Shown here in pieces: positions 16,068 through 22,517 of a stretch of 64,000 nt of DNA; position 1 is the first letter of the stretch; every line of letters begins with the position of its first letter. Below the pieces are notes generated by a model, which was not told the DNA's origin, made no database searches, and saw only the letters and a list, made by a program, of their open reading frames with translations. Origin of the DNA: Paenibacillus assamensis DSM 18201 (GTDB lineage: Bacteria; Bacillota; Bacilli; Paenibacillales; Paenibacillaceae). The translations under genes were made by a program, and so were the position numbers. Location: assembly GCF_000422445.1 (NCBI RefSeq), contig NZ_KE383837.1, positions 372,001-436,000 of the forward strand, written 5' to 3'.

Positions 16068-17285
16068 TCACTCAGGAATCATTTCGACAAACATATAGTT
16101 ACTTTCTACAAAATATTTATTTGCACAGTTCATAATATCGTTAGCTGTAATCGATGATATCGTCTGAATGGTATCTTCAATATCTTGAATCTCTGCAAAC
16201 ATATAATCTGTAACTATTATTTCATTTATGCTAGAGCTCGTTTCTGAGGCACTATACAAATAATAGGTAGAAACATTTTTAATTTGTTGCAATTCCTTCT
16301 CACGGAGCGGTTGCTCCTTTAATTTGTTCAGTTCCTTAATAAAATTATCTTTTACTTCTGCAAAATTTTTAGCATCTGTGATTGCAGTAAACAAACCCAG
16401 ACCACTATCTTTGAGCTCTAAATACTCCATGCCTAGTCCATATAATAATCCTAATTCTTCCCTCAGCTTTCGATACAGTCTCGAAGAAAGTCCTTCCGAT
16501 AGCAAATTAATGATTAACTGAAAAGCATAATAATCTGCACTTTGTCGTGATGGAGCAATCATTGCACATGAAAAGTACCCTTGGTCAAAATCACTACGAA
16601 TGGTATAGGTTTCTGAACCCAGTGTGTTAAAAGCTTCAGGACGAAGATCTTCAATGTATTTGCTTGAAGGTTGTATATCATAGTTATCAAAAAATGAAAC
16701 AATCTCACTATGCTCGATATCCCCAGAAACAACAAGTGCTACTCGATCAGGTGTATAAAATTGTTTTCTATACGCGTCAAGTCTGGCCTTATTAATACCA
16801 CTTATGGAATCAACCGTGCCGATTACGGTGTATTTTTCAGGATTATCTTTAAATAAGTTTGCAAAGATACCTTCTTGTAAATGATTTATTGGATCATCTG
16901 AAAGCATTTTGATTTCCTGTTCAATGACTTTTCTTTCTTTCTCAATCTCACCTTCTGGCACTGCCGCATTCCAAACAATGTCTGAAACCACTTCTAACCC
17001 GTCTTTCCAAAATTTCTTCATGATTGTACACTGATAACTTGTACTATAAAAAGATGTGTTGGCATCGATGTCCCCACCAAGGTACTGGATCGTGTCAAAT
17101 ATATCTTCTTTGCTTCTACTAGTTGTCCCGTTGAGCATCATATGCTCTAGAAAATGAGAAATACCAAAGGGATATCCTTCTTCGTGAAACGCCCCTACCT
17201 GAACGACATACTCCAAGGCTACAATTTTCGAAGAGACTTTATTTGTAATGATCGTCATTCCATTATTCAGAACCGTTTTATTCAA
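16068..17285 (-). CDS. M16-family zinc peptidase
   Basis: A 405-residue pitrilysin/insulinase-fold peptidase. The inverted zinc motif HFLEH is at about residue 44, and the third ligand is supplied by the downstream acidic helix (EIEKERKVIEQEI), so it looks active. The second M16 half includes RLYRKLREELGLLYG. There is no signal peptide, so it acts inside the cell. The TTG start at 17285 has GAGGTG upstream. It is divergent from a 57-residue secreted peptide gene at 17438. M16 peptidases commonly mature ribosomal peptides (AlbE/AlbF, PqqF), so the pairing may be functional, which is inference. Confidence 0.85.
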   Translation of the reverse strand: MNKTVLNNGMTIITNKVSSKIVALEYVVQVGAFHEEGYPFGISHFLEHMMLNGTTSRSKEDIFDTIQYLGGDIDANTSFYSTSYQCTIMKKFWKDGLEVVSDIVWNAAVPEGEIEKERKVIEQEIKMLSDDPINHLQEGIFANLFKDNPEKYTVIGTVDSISGINKARLDAYRKQFYTPDRVALVVSGDIEHSEIVSFFDNYDIQPSSKYIEDLRPEAFNTLGSETYTIRSDFDQGYFSCAMIAPSRQSADYYAFQLIINLLSEGLSSRLYRKLREELGLLYGLGMEYLELKDSGLGLFTAITDAKNFAEVKDNFIKELNKLKEQPLREKELQQIKNVSTYYLYSASETSSSINEIIVTDYMFAEIQDIEDTIQTISSITANDIMNCANKYFVESNYMFVEMIPE

Positions 17286-17333
17286 TTAATGCACCTCTCT
17301 TATTGAAATACGGGAAAATTATACTATATTTCT

Positions 17334-17398
17334 CACCGCTTCTACCACCATTGACGTGTTGTTCAGCCTTGACACGAATAAGCGGTGGGCGATATCAT
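17334..17398 (+). promoter_or_regulatory. Promoter of the small secreted peptide gene with nested dyads
   Basis: TTGACA (17369-17374), 18-base spacer, TATCAT (17393-17398). The -35 lies inside a nested inverted repeat: CACCGCTT (17334-17341) with AAGCGGTG (17380-17387), and CGTGT with ACACG inside it. The arrangement looks like an operator over a strong promoter. Confidence 0.6.
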
Positions 17399-17437
17399 AC
17401 AATCTGTAAGCATATTTATGTAAAGGGTGTGGTACTT

Positions 17438-17611
17438 TTGAAAAGTTCAAGCTCCCAATCTTTATCTACAAGCTTATTGGTAAGTGCCTTATTATTTTTG
17501 ATGGTTTCTGTTGGTATCCTCTTTACTTCAGATGCAAGCGAGAAGCATTCTGAGGCTGGCAATCACATATTTATTGCATCAGACAGACAAACAGGTACAG
17601 TTAAAGTCTAA
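17438..17611 (+). CDS. 57-residue secreted peptide precursor
   Basis: TTG start at 17438 with AAAGGG 10 bases upstream. The product has a Ser-rich N-terminus (MKSSSSQSLSTS), a hydrophobic export segment (LLVSALLFLMVSVGILFTS), and a short hydrophilic mature part ending GNHIFIASDRQTGTVKV. It has its own promoter and a strong terminator, so it is a genuine single gene. Its neighbour across the divergent promoter is an M16 peptidase. A signalling peptide or small bacteriocin-like product is possible; there is no Cys for thioether or disulfide chemistry in the mature part. Confidence 0.65.
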   Translation: MKSSSSQSLSTSLLVSALLFLMVSVGILFTSDASEKHSEAGNHIFIASDRQTGTVKV

Positions 17612-17624
17612 TATACGTATTGAG

Positions 17625-17652
17625 AAAAAGGGGGACTCAGTCCTTCTTTTTT
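17625..17652 (+). terminator. Terminator of the small secreted peptide gene
   Basis: AAAAAGGGGGA (17625-17635) pairs with TCCTTCTTTTT (17641-17651) including G-U pairs; the stem ends in a six-T run. Confidence 0.85.
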
Positions 17653-17684
17653 GTATTTTAAGGGCCTTAATGCATTTTATTTTT

Positions 17685-17993
17685 TCAAAAATGAATCGTT
17701 ACTGCCGGTGTTAGATGGGTATCATTTTTGATTTTAACTGCAACTTTTTCACCATATTTTTCAACATTAACCCATCCAATAAAAGCATCTGGTCCATATA
17801 TATTTATATAGCCAGCAAATGACACTTCTCCGTTGCTTTCAATAATTTCTGTATATTTTTTAAATGGATGATTCCCCTCAATTTCACTAAGCCATTGTCC
17901 AAACTCAAGTTGCAATTTATATAGATTATTCCCCACTTCATCTATTACGTCATAGAAGAAGGGAGTTTCTTGAATCATGATCGAAACAATCAT
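17685..17993 (-). CDS. Hypothetical protein, possible immunity-type
   Basis: A 102-residue acidic protein with no family recognised. It begins MIVSIMIQETPFFYDVIDEV and has a beta-rich second half (GEVSFAGYINIYGPDAFIGW). AGAGGTGG lies just before the ATG; a second in-frame ATG is 15 bases on. It is 13 bases behind the helical gene at 18007 and surely cotranscribed. Small paired genes of this kind in accessory islands are often toxin-immunity partners, but there is no direct evidence. Confidence 0.6.
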   Translation of the reverse strand: MIVSIMIQETPFFYDVIDEVGNNLYKLQLEFGQWLSEIEGNHPFKKYTEIIESNGEVSFAGYINIYGPDAFIGWVNVEKYGEKVAVKIKNDTHLTPAVTIHF

Positions 17994-18006
17994 ACATCTA
18001 CCACCT

Positions 18007-18429
18007 CTATATTAATTTTAAGATTTTCATTCCTTCATTTAAATCTTGAGTTAATCTTACTCTGGATAAGAAATAATCGCTTAACTCTTCTTCATTAAGA
18101 AATTCAATGTACTTACTATGCTTCTTTAGTAGTTCCTCTTCACTTTCACTAAGCTCTAATTCGATAATTTCTCTCGTATTATTTTCATAATAATGTCTTT
18201 CTCCTCTTTCATGATATCCTATAGAACATATTGCATATATAACTCTCAAGTCCTCCAGCCTGCAAGAATGAAGAACTGCAGTTAATTTTGAGCAGAACTC
18301 TGTTATTTTGATTGTATGCTGCGTTGTTACAGATAAATTTTGCTCGGATTCGTACAAGTCCTCTAACTGTGTAAAAATTTCTTTTAATTGCTTTAACACC
18401 TTTATATTTTTCTGAGCAATCATATACAT
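18007..18429 (-). CDS. Helical acidic hypothetical protein
   Basis: A 140-residue, mostly helical protein. N-terminal helix QKNIKVLKQLKEIFTQLEDL, a central stretch YAICSIGYHERGERHYYEN, and a strongly acidic region (REIIELELSESEEELLKKH). AAGGAG stands 10 bases before the ATG. First gene of a two-gene unit with 17685-17993. Family not recognised. Confidence 0.6.
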   Translation of the reverse strand: MYMIAQKNIKVLKQLKEIFTQLEDLYESEQNLSVTTQHTIKITEFCSKLTAVLHSCRLEDLRVIYAICSIGYHERGERHYYENNTREIIELELSESEEELLKKHSKYIEFLNEEELSDYFLSRVRLTQDLNEGMKILKLI

Positions 18430-18775
18430 ATATTTTCAACTCCTTGGTTTTATGTAATTCTATTAAGGACATATTGTCAACCAAAATTAACCATTACGAA
18501 ACTTACGTTTGTCGGCGAATAAGACACAATTGGATATGGAGAGAACATTGGCAATGTAACGGTTGAGATTATCGGTATCCTGCAACGAAATAAATAGGAG
18601 TTGGTGCACTGGGATGGAATCTTTTCATCTTAGAAGGAACGGGTAAGGATTATACCAAGGCAATGCAGCCTGAAATCATTCTGCCTATAATTAAGCCTTG
18701 GCTTTCAAATTTCAGTTAATTAGTTTTCAAAAATAGCTTCAGTCGCCATTAGCTATAGCTTATTGAAATACGACC

Positions 18776-18833
18776 AAATGACAAGAATTGATGAGTATAG
18801 ACGGAAATACCTTCATCAATTGCTTGTCATTTT
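18776..18833. terminator. Long imperfect inverted repeat
   Basis: AAATGACAAG-A-ATTGATGA pairs with TCATCAAT-TG-CTTGTCATTT around a 19-base loop. It lies just past the DUF3626 remnant and resembles the hairpin at 23658-23708 near the intact DUF3626 gene. Confidence 0.5.
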
Positions 18834-18835
18834 AA

Positions 18836-18965
18836 TGGTTTATTCACTTGTCGGTTTCCGTATCGAACGAGTGGATGCCAAGATATATTAAACATATAGA
18901 AAACTTCCATTAATAATTCTCAAGTAGCGCTATTTCGTATTCTGGCATTGAGTAATATATTCAGA
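18836..18965 (-). pseudogene. Remnant of a second DUF3626 gene
   Basis: 18836-18885 matches the 3' end of the intact DUF3626 gene (from 22524), sharing among others TCACTTGTCGGTTTCCGTAT. 18925-18962 matches its 5' part (23535-23580), sharing TATTTCGTATTCTGGCAT-like sequence with a few changes. The roughly 1 kb between is gone. This is a deleted, frame-broken copy on the same strand. Confidence 0.75.
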
Positions 18966-18992
18966 AAGAGAAGTTTAAAAATGCCTCTTACC

Positions 18993-19223
18993 TTATTTTT
19001 TTTTCCTATCAGCCGTGTTTTGATTATTGTATGGTATTAGAGGTAAAACGATGAGTAGAATTCCAAGCAGAAATGTAATCATAGGAATACTCCAAATAAA
19101 TTCGGGGGTAAGCTGTAAGAGCATTTCATAACTGTCAGCTTTACTGTTTATCATATAAATCAATATTTGTTCTAAACCACTGAGAGCAATAAGACATACA
19201 CCTAAAATAGTAGATCTTTTCAC
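18993..19223 (-). CDS. Small two-helix membrane protein next to a secreted protein
   Basis: A 76-residue protein with two hydrophobic segments (STILGVCLIALSGLEQILIYM and IWSIPMITFLLGILLIVLPL) and a Lys-rich C-terminus (NTADRKKK). The GTG start has AAGGAG 8 bases upstream. It lies behind the secreted-protein gene of cassette 1, separated by a strong terminator. An immunity role towards that protein is possible but unproved. Confidence 0.6.
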   Translation of the reverse strand: MKRSTILGVCLIALSGLEQILIYMINSKADSYEMLLQLTPEFIWSIPMITFLLGILLIVLPLIPYNNQNTADRKKK

Positions 19224-19243
19224 AGTAACACTCCTTAGTTAAG

Positions 19244-19282
19244 AAATAGATTGAATCCCAAAAAATAGGATTCAATCTATTT
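19244..19282. terminator. Bidirectional-looking terminator, 15-bp perfect stem
   Basis: AAATAGATTGAATCC (19244-19258) and GGATTCAATCTATTT (19268-19282), loop 9 bases, directly after the secreted-protein gene of cassette 1. Confidence 0.85.
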
Positions 19283-19294
19283 TCTTAATGGTTT

Positions 19295-20032
19295 TTAATT
19301 TTTAATTGCTAATGCAATAACTCCATCAGCATGTCCTGTCGCTGTTTTCACAGGAGATGCACCCCATACACCCTTCTTCTCCTTCACGACACTTGCAATA
19401 CCACCTGGTAATGTAACATAGTGTTTCAAATTGCCTTTACTAAACGTGTACTTAGGTGCCCAGGTTAGATAACCCTGCTTTCCTTTAGCTACGAAAAGAT
19501 CAGTACCTATCGTTGTTGTTGATGCCAGGGACTTTGACCATGTAAAGCTCGCTGCTGCTCGAATTTCAGGAATTTCCATTGTTGTAACTCCCACAGAGAA
19601 TTCCTCAGTAGTAGTAATTCCTTGTTCTAATCGTATTGGACATTTATCAGCACTATTTCTGCAGTCTGTTACTGGGGTTGCTACTCTTGGAGGCATTACT
19701 TCTGTCCACTTTTGTGTTTCCTCATATTTAATAGTGGATACGACTAGAGGATTCAAGTTCAAGTCTTCATCTGCATTTGATGGACTCGTGTTAGAAAAAG
19801 AATGGTTTTCGGAACTTTCGAGTAAAACTTTATATTCAGATAAAGAAACTTCCTTTCCATCGGGTGTAAATGCCTTTAAATAAGTTATATTATTTACATT
19901 GTCTTTCAGAACTTGCTGCCCATCCATATAACGTAGTTCATACGTTTCGTTTGAAGTAGCGGCTGCACCAATAGCATTCACAGAAAGCAAAACTATAGCA
20001 AGAATGAACATAGCAATACTTTTAATTTTCAT
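19295..20032 (-). CDS. Cassette 1 secreted protein, unknown function
   Basis: A 245-residue exported protein. Signal peptide MKIKSIAMFILAIVLLSVNA with probable cleavage after IGAAA. The mature part has one Cys pair (TDCRNSADKCPI) and long Ser/Thr-rich amphipathic stretches (TTEEFSVGVTTMEIPEI, then SFTWSKSLASTTTIG) that recall beta-pore-forming toxins, though no family can be named. The frame opens at 20185, but GAGGAG 7 bases before the ATG at 20032 and the signal peptide fix the start. It sits behind the Spo0E-like gene of cassette 1, and the leader contains a 26-base dyad (20058-20083). Likely the output gene of the peptide-sensing cassette. Confidence 0.72.
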   Translation of the reverse strand: MKIKSIAMFILAIVLLSVNAIGAAATSNETYELRYMDGQQVLKDNVNNITYLKAFTPDGKEVSLSEYKVLLESSENHSFSNTSPSNADEDLNLNPLVVSTIKYEETQKWTEVMPPRVATPVTDCRNSADKCPIRLEQGITTTEEFSVGVTTMEIPEIRAAASFTWSKSLASTTTIGTDLFVAKGKQGYLTWAPKYTFSKGNLKHYVTLPGGIASVVKEKKGVWGASPVKTATGHADGVIALAIKN

Positions 20033-20057
20033 GCTGAATCTCCTCTTACTTTTTATT

Positions 20058-20083
20058 TTTGAATCTCGGCCGAGAAATTCAAA
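20058..20083. promoter_or_regulatory. Dyad in the leader of the cassette 1 secreted-protein gene
   Basis: TTTGAAT-CTCGGCCGAG-AA-ATTCAAA: an outer 7-bp stem around a perfect 10-base palindrome, GC-rich in AT-rich surroundings. It lies 26 bases upstream of the start codon. Either an operator or a 5' mRNA hairpin. Confidence 0.5.
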
Positions 20084-20147
20084 CATTGTAAAGACCATTA
20101 GCTTGGGCGCAACTGCAAGTTTCTTACTCTCACATGTATGATCGGCT

Positions 20148-20342
20148 TTATTCCCATTTTCCATAGATTTTGTTACCGATTTCATTTTTTATTGGTTTTC
20201 TATGCTGTTTCAATCTATGGTAGTCATTTAATAAATGATCTAAGTTCTGACTCATTGAGAGCATCAGACCGTCGGTTAATTTAACGCCTTGAATGTATGA
20301 TTGATTAATTTTTAATCGCATCTGATTCAAATGATTTAACAT
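20148..20342 (-). CDS. Cassette 1 Spo0E-like aspartyl-phosphate phosphatase
   Basis: A 64-residue helical-hairpin protein of the Spo0E/YnzD family. Helix 1 is LNHLNQMRLKINQSY, and helix 2 carries the family signature SQNLDHLLNDYH (consensus SQxLDxLI). Such proteins dephosphorylate Spo0A-P and delay sporulation. The frame opens at 20393, but the ATG at 20342 (AAGGA 11 bases upstream) matches the family's N-terminus and leaves the conserved hairpin 20375-20402 in the leader. The second copy at 25515-25712 has the same setting. Confidence 0.8.
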   Translation of the reverse strand: MLNHLNQMRLKINQSYIQGVKLTDGLMLSMSQNLDHLLNDYHRLKQHRKPIKNEIGNKIYGKWE

Positions 20343-20374
20343 TGTATATCGAATCCTTATGTTATTAGTATATC

Positions 20375-20402
20375 GGTGGGTGAATCCCCTCATTCTCCCA
20401 CC
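20375..20402 (-). promoter_or_regulatory. Conserved leader hairpin, cassette 1
   Basis: GGTGGG / CCCACC stem (minus strand) with a 16-base loop AGAATGAGGGGATTCA. The equivalent place in cassette 2 (25738-25767) has a stem of different sequence around a nearly identical 16-base loop. The loop holds GAGGGGA, resembling a ribosome binding site. Confidence 0.65.
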
Positions 20403-20484
20403 TATGATTAAGTATTCTCCCCTTCCTCATTATATTGAGGGTTTCCATCGAAAAATTGGTAAAAAATGTGTAGAAACCCCACGA

Positions 20485-20514
20485 AAAATAGACACCTCAG
20501 TTGGTGTCTATTTT
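20485..20514. terminator. Terminator between pro-peptide and Spo0E-like gene, cassette 1
   Basis: AAAATAGACACC (20485-20496) and GGTGTCTATTTT (20503-20514), perfect 12-bp stem, loop TCAGTT. T-tails on both strands. Confidence 0.85.
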
Positions 20515-20539
20515 CTGGGAGTAATACTGTTTACTTTTA

Positions 20540-20656
20540 CTACTTAATAATCCAAGGTGTATCAACTAAAACTACGACTAAATCCACATTCATCAAGGTA
20601 AACGAAAATAGTGCCAGCATTAAAAAAGTTGGAGCTAACAGTATCCTTCTTTTCAT
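20540..20656 (-). CDS. Cassette 1 signal pro-peptide (38 aa)
   Basis: ATG at 20656 lies one base after the receptor's stop codon (20658-20660), with AGGGAGGATT inside the receptor's last codons as ribosome binding site. The product has a basic start (MKRRILL), a hydrophobic export segment (APTFLMLALFSFTLM) and a C-terminus ending LVVVLVDTPWIIK. Size, composition and coupling to an XRE-TPR receptor are those of RNPP-type signalling pro-peptides (PapR, NprX, AimP and the AimR-like Alo systems of Paenibacillus). The mature signal is presumably cut from the last residues; the exact ends cannot be read from sequence. Confidence 0.75.
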   Translation of the reverse strand: MKRRILLAPTFLMLALFSFTLMNVDLVVVLVDTPWIIK

Positions 20657-20657
20657 G

Positions 20658-21941
20658 CTAACCAATCCTCCCTATTGATTTGATTACCTCGTTTATTTTA
20701 TTTCGCGTTTCTTGATTTAGTTCGATATCACTAGTAAGTAATTCCGTTATATTCGCCATAACTAGAAACACACGTTCTATATCCCCAATACCAGCGTATG
20801 CAGATACACTATTCAAATAGTATTTACACGCCGTGTTAGGATCATTGTTTATATATAAATTTCCTGCAAGCTTATAAAAATGAGCGAATGTAGCAATTTT
20901 AAAGGGAGTAGTACGCTCATCATTCAATGCTTTCTTCATAGGCCCTTCATATGATAATAGATCAAACGCTGCACTATAGTCTTTATCTATTAAATAGAGT
21001 TCCATTAATTCCGTTACTGCAAAAATAATATAGTAATCCAGAGGTTTATTTTTAATGTATCTTTGAAGATGTTTAATTCCCTCAGTTGTATCTCTTTTTC
21101 CACAGAGCAGTGCATTTAATATTCTGACATTCTCCTCTACATCAGGATGAGATAACGCACTATATTCATTAAGATATGACTGACTTGCATCATATTGTCC
21201 TAAGTAATAATATGAATTGCACATATTAAATAAAGCAGTAGTTTTGTAGACGCTTTCTGAAAATTCATTAAGTACAATACGTTCCATTAGGCTAATAGCT
21301 TCCCTAAAATTCAAGAGACTAAATGCGTGAATTCCTAATGCATAAAAATAAGTTGTTTTTTCCTTTTCACTTAGGAAATTAATATAGTCTAGCGTGCTGC
21401 GACCCAATTGATACGTTTCTTTTAATTTACTAAAATCGTTACGCTCAATGAGGTACTTTTGAAGTAATCCCTTCGCAATGAACTGCATAATCCCATGAGA
21501 GCGGGAATAATCAACAATACGGTTATACAGCATGAGTTTTGTGGAAGAATCTTGTATGCATGAGGTCGTATGAAATAATCGTTCTGCGGCTTCATAACTA
21601 TCTGCTCTATCTGACTCAAGATACTTAGTTGCGATCTTGTCAATGAGCAATATTGATTTACAACTGGTTATTGCATCATCAAGCATCGTATGAAGTACTT
21701 CAGGATTTCTTTCAAGTTCAATATACATTTCAATATATGTATCGTACGGAATGTTAAGGGCTTCAGCAAGGGTTCTTATTGTCTTAAATTCTGGTTTTTT
21801 AACTTCACCATTCTCTATCTTAGATATGGTACCTTTACTAACATTAGTGAGTGATGCTAAGTCATTCAGAGATAACTCGGCACTGACTCTATGTTGTCTG
21901 ATCAAATCTCCGAATGTAAGTTTGGTTAAAGAATGACTCAT
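20658..21941 (-). CDS. Cassette 1 XRE-TPR peptide-receptor regulator
   Basis: A 427-residue regulator. An N-terminal XRE helix-turn-helix (residues about 8-65: LTFGDLIRQHR, LASLTNVSKGTISKIENGEV) is followed by about 350 residues of helical TPR-like repeats, the layout of RNPP receptors (PlcR, AimR, Rap-like). Clearly paralogous to 26000-27286. The frame opens at 21986; the ATG at 21941 follows AAAGGATGTGAATGTAAG, an arrangement repeated before the start of the second receptor. A TTGACA-type promoter lies at 22068-22095. The pro-peptide gene follows after one base, so receptor and signal are translationally coupled. Confidence 0.85.
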   Translation of the reverse strand: MSHSLTKLTFGDLIRQHRVSAELSLNDLASLTNVSKGTISKIENGEVKKPEFKTIRTLAEALNIPYDTYIEMYIELERNPEVLHTMLDDAITSCKSILLIDKIATKYLESDRADSYEAAERLFHTTSCIQDSSTKLMLYNRIVDYSRSHGIMQFIAKGLLQKYLIERNDFSKLKETYQLGRSTLDYINFLSEKEKTTYFYALGIHAFSLLNFREAISLMERIVLNEFSESVYKTTALFNMCNSYYYLGQYDASQSYLNEYSALSHPDVEENVRILNALLCGKRDTTEGIKHLQRYIKNKPLDYYIIFAVTELMELYLIDKDYSAAFDLLSYEGPMKKALNDERTTPFKIATFAHFYKLAGNLYINNDPNTACKYYLNSVSAYAGIGDIERVFLVMANITELLTSDIELNQETRNKINEVIKSIGRIG

Positions 21942-22067
21942 CTTACATTCACATCCTTTGAAATTATCGATGTTTAAACAGATCAAGCTTTATTGTCGGG
22001 GAATGGTTTGTATAGTGGATGATGGAAAATTAAGCTCTAAAACCATGGGGGAATACAATTAATCAAG

Positions 22068-22095
22068 ATCTTATCATATTTCAACCAGTTGTCAA
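22068..22095 (-). promoter_or_regulatory. Promoter of receptor 1
   Basis: Minus strand TTGACA (22095-22090), 16-base spacer, TAAGAT (22073-22068). The -35 and following bases (TTGACAACTGGTT) match the promoter of receptor 2 (TTGACAACTTGTT), suggesting common control. Confidence 0.72.
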
Positions 22096-22246
22096 TATGA
22101 CATAAATATGGTGTTAATGGAAACAAGACTTGTTTAAATTAAAAATAAAAAATAATCAATACGTTTGCGTTAATTCATCAGATTTTGAGACAAACCCGCC
22201 CCCATTCTTAAGAGCGGGAAGCGGATTAAGTTAGTTTATTTTACTT

Positions 22247-22345
22247 AGGAGACGAATCGGCCGCATCATGAAGGCGAAAGGCCTTGTCTCCTCTCACATA
22301 GTTGCCCAGTATACACCTCACAAGGCTGTGTGTAACGAGTCATAG
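22247..22345 (+). pseudogene. Fragment of an IS3-family (IS150-type) transposase
   Basis: The plus strand reads RRRIGRIMKAKGLVSSHIVA then QYTPHKAVCNES before a stop. This is the start of the OrfB segment RRRIGRIMKxxGLVSKYTVAQFKP of IS150-like elements. Only 32 codons survive; no ends or DDE residues are present. Confidence 0.7.
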
Positions 22346-22517
22346 CAATCCTATCCAATGAAATGAAATAGCATGCAGTATCTGATATTGGATTTATATG
22401 ATTATATTAATTGGTACAATTAGTACAATCATTTCATGAAACATAAGGCCATATAAGCCCAGTTAATTTCAGAAAACAGCCCTTAAGAAAGTTGTCTAGT
22501 TTAATGTTGACAATCTA

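Larger units (their letters stand above)
18430..18992. other. Decayed stretch with gene remnants
   Basis: No intact gene. 18520-18720 has short broken plus-strand frames (for example one ending KAMQPEIILPIIKPWLSNFS) that look like the tail of a lost gene. 18776-18833 is a hairpin and 18836-18965 a truncated copy of the DUF3626 gene. The stretch appears to be a deletion scar within the island. Confidence 0.5.
21942..22517. other. Intergenic region with receptor promoter and IS3 scar
   Basis: Holds the promoter of receptor 1 (22068-22095), a short CCCGC/GCGGG dyad near 22196-22218, and a fragment of an IS3-family transposase at 22247-22345. Nothing else coding. Confidence 0.65.

Noticed and set aside
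15894-16157. 87-codon rightward frame opposite the M16 gene end
   Set aside because: It runs through a terminator hairpin and then antisense to the peptidase, with no ribosome binding site.
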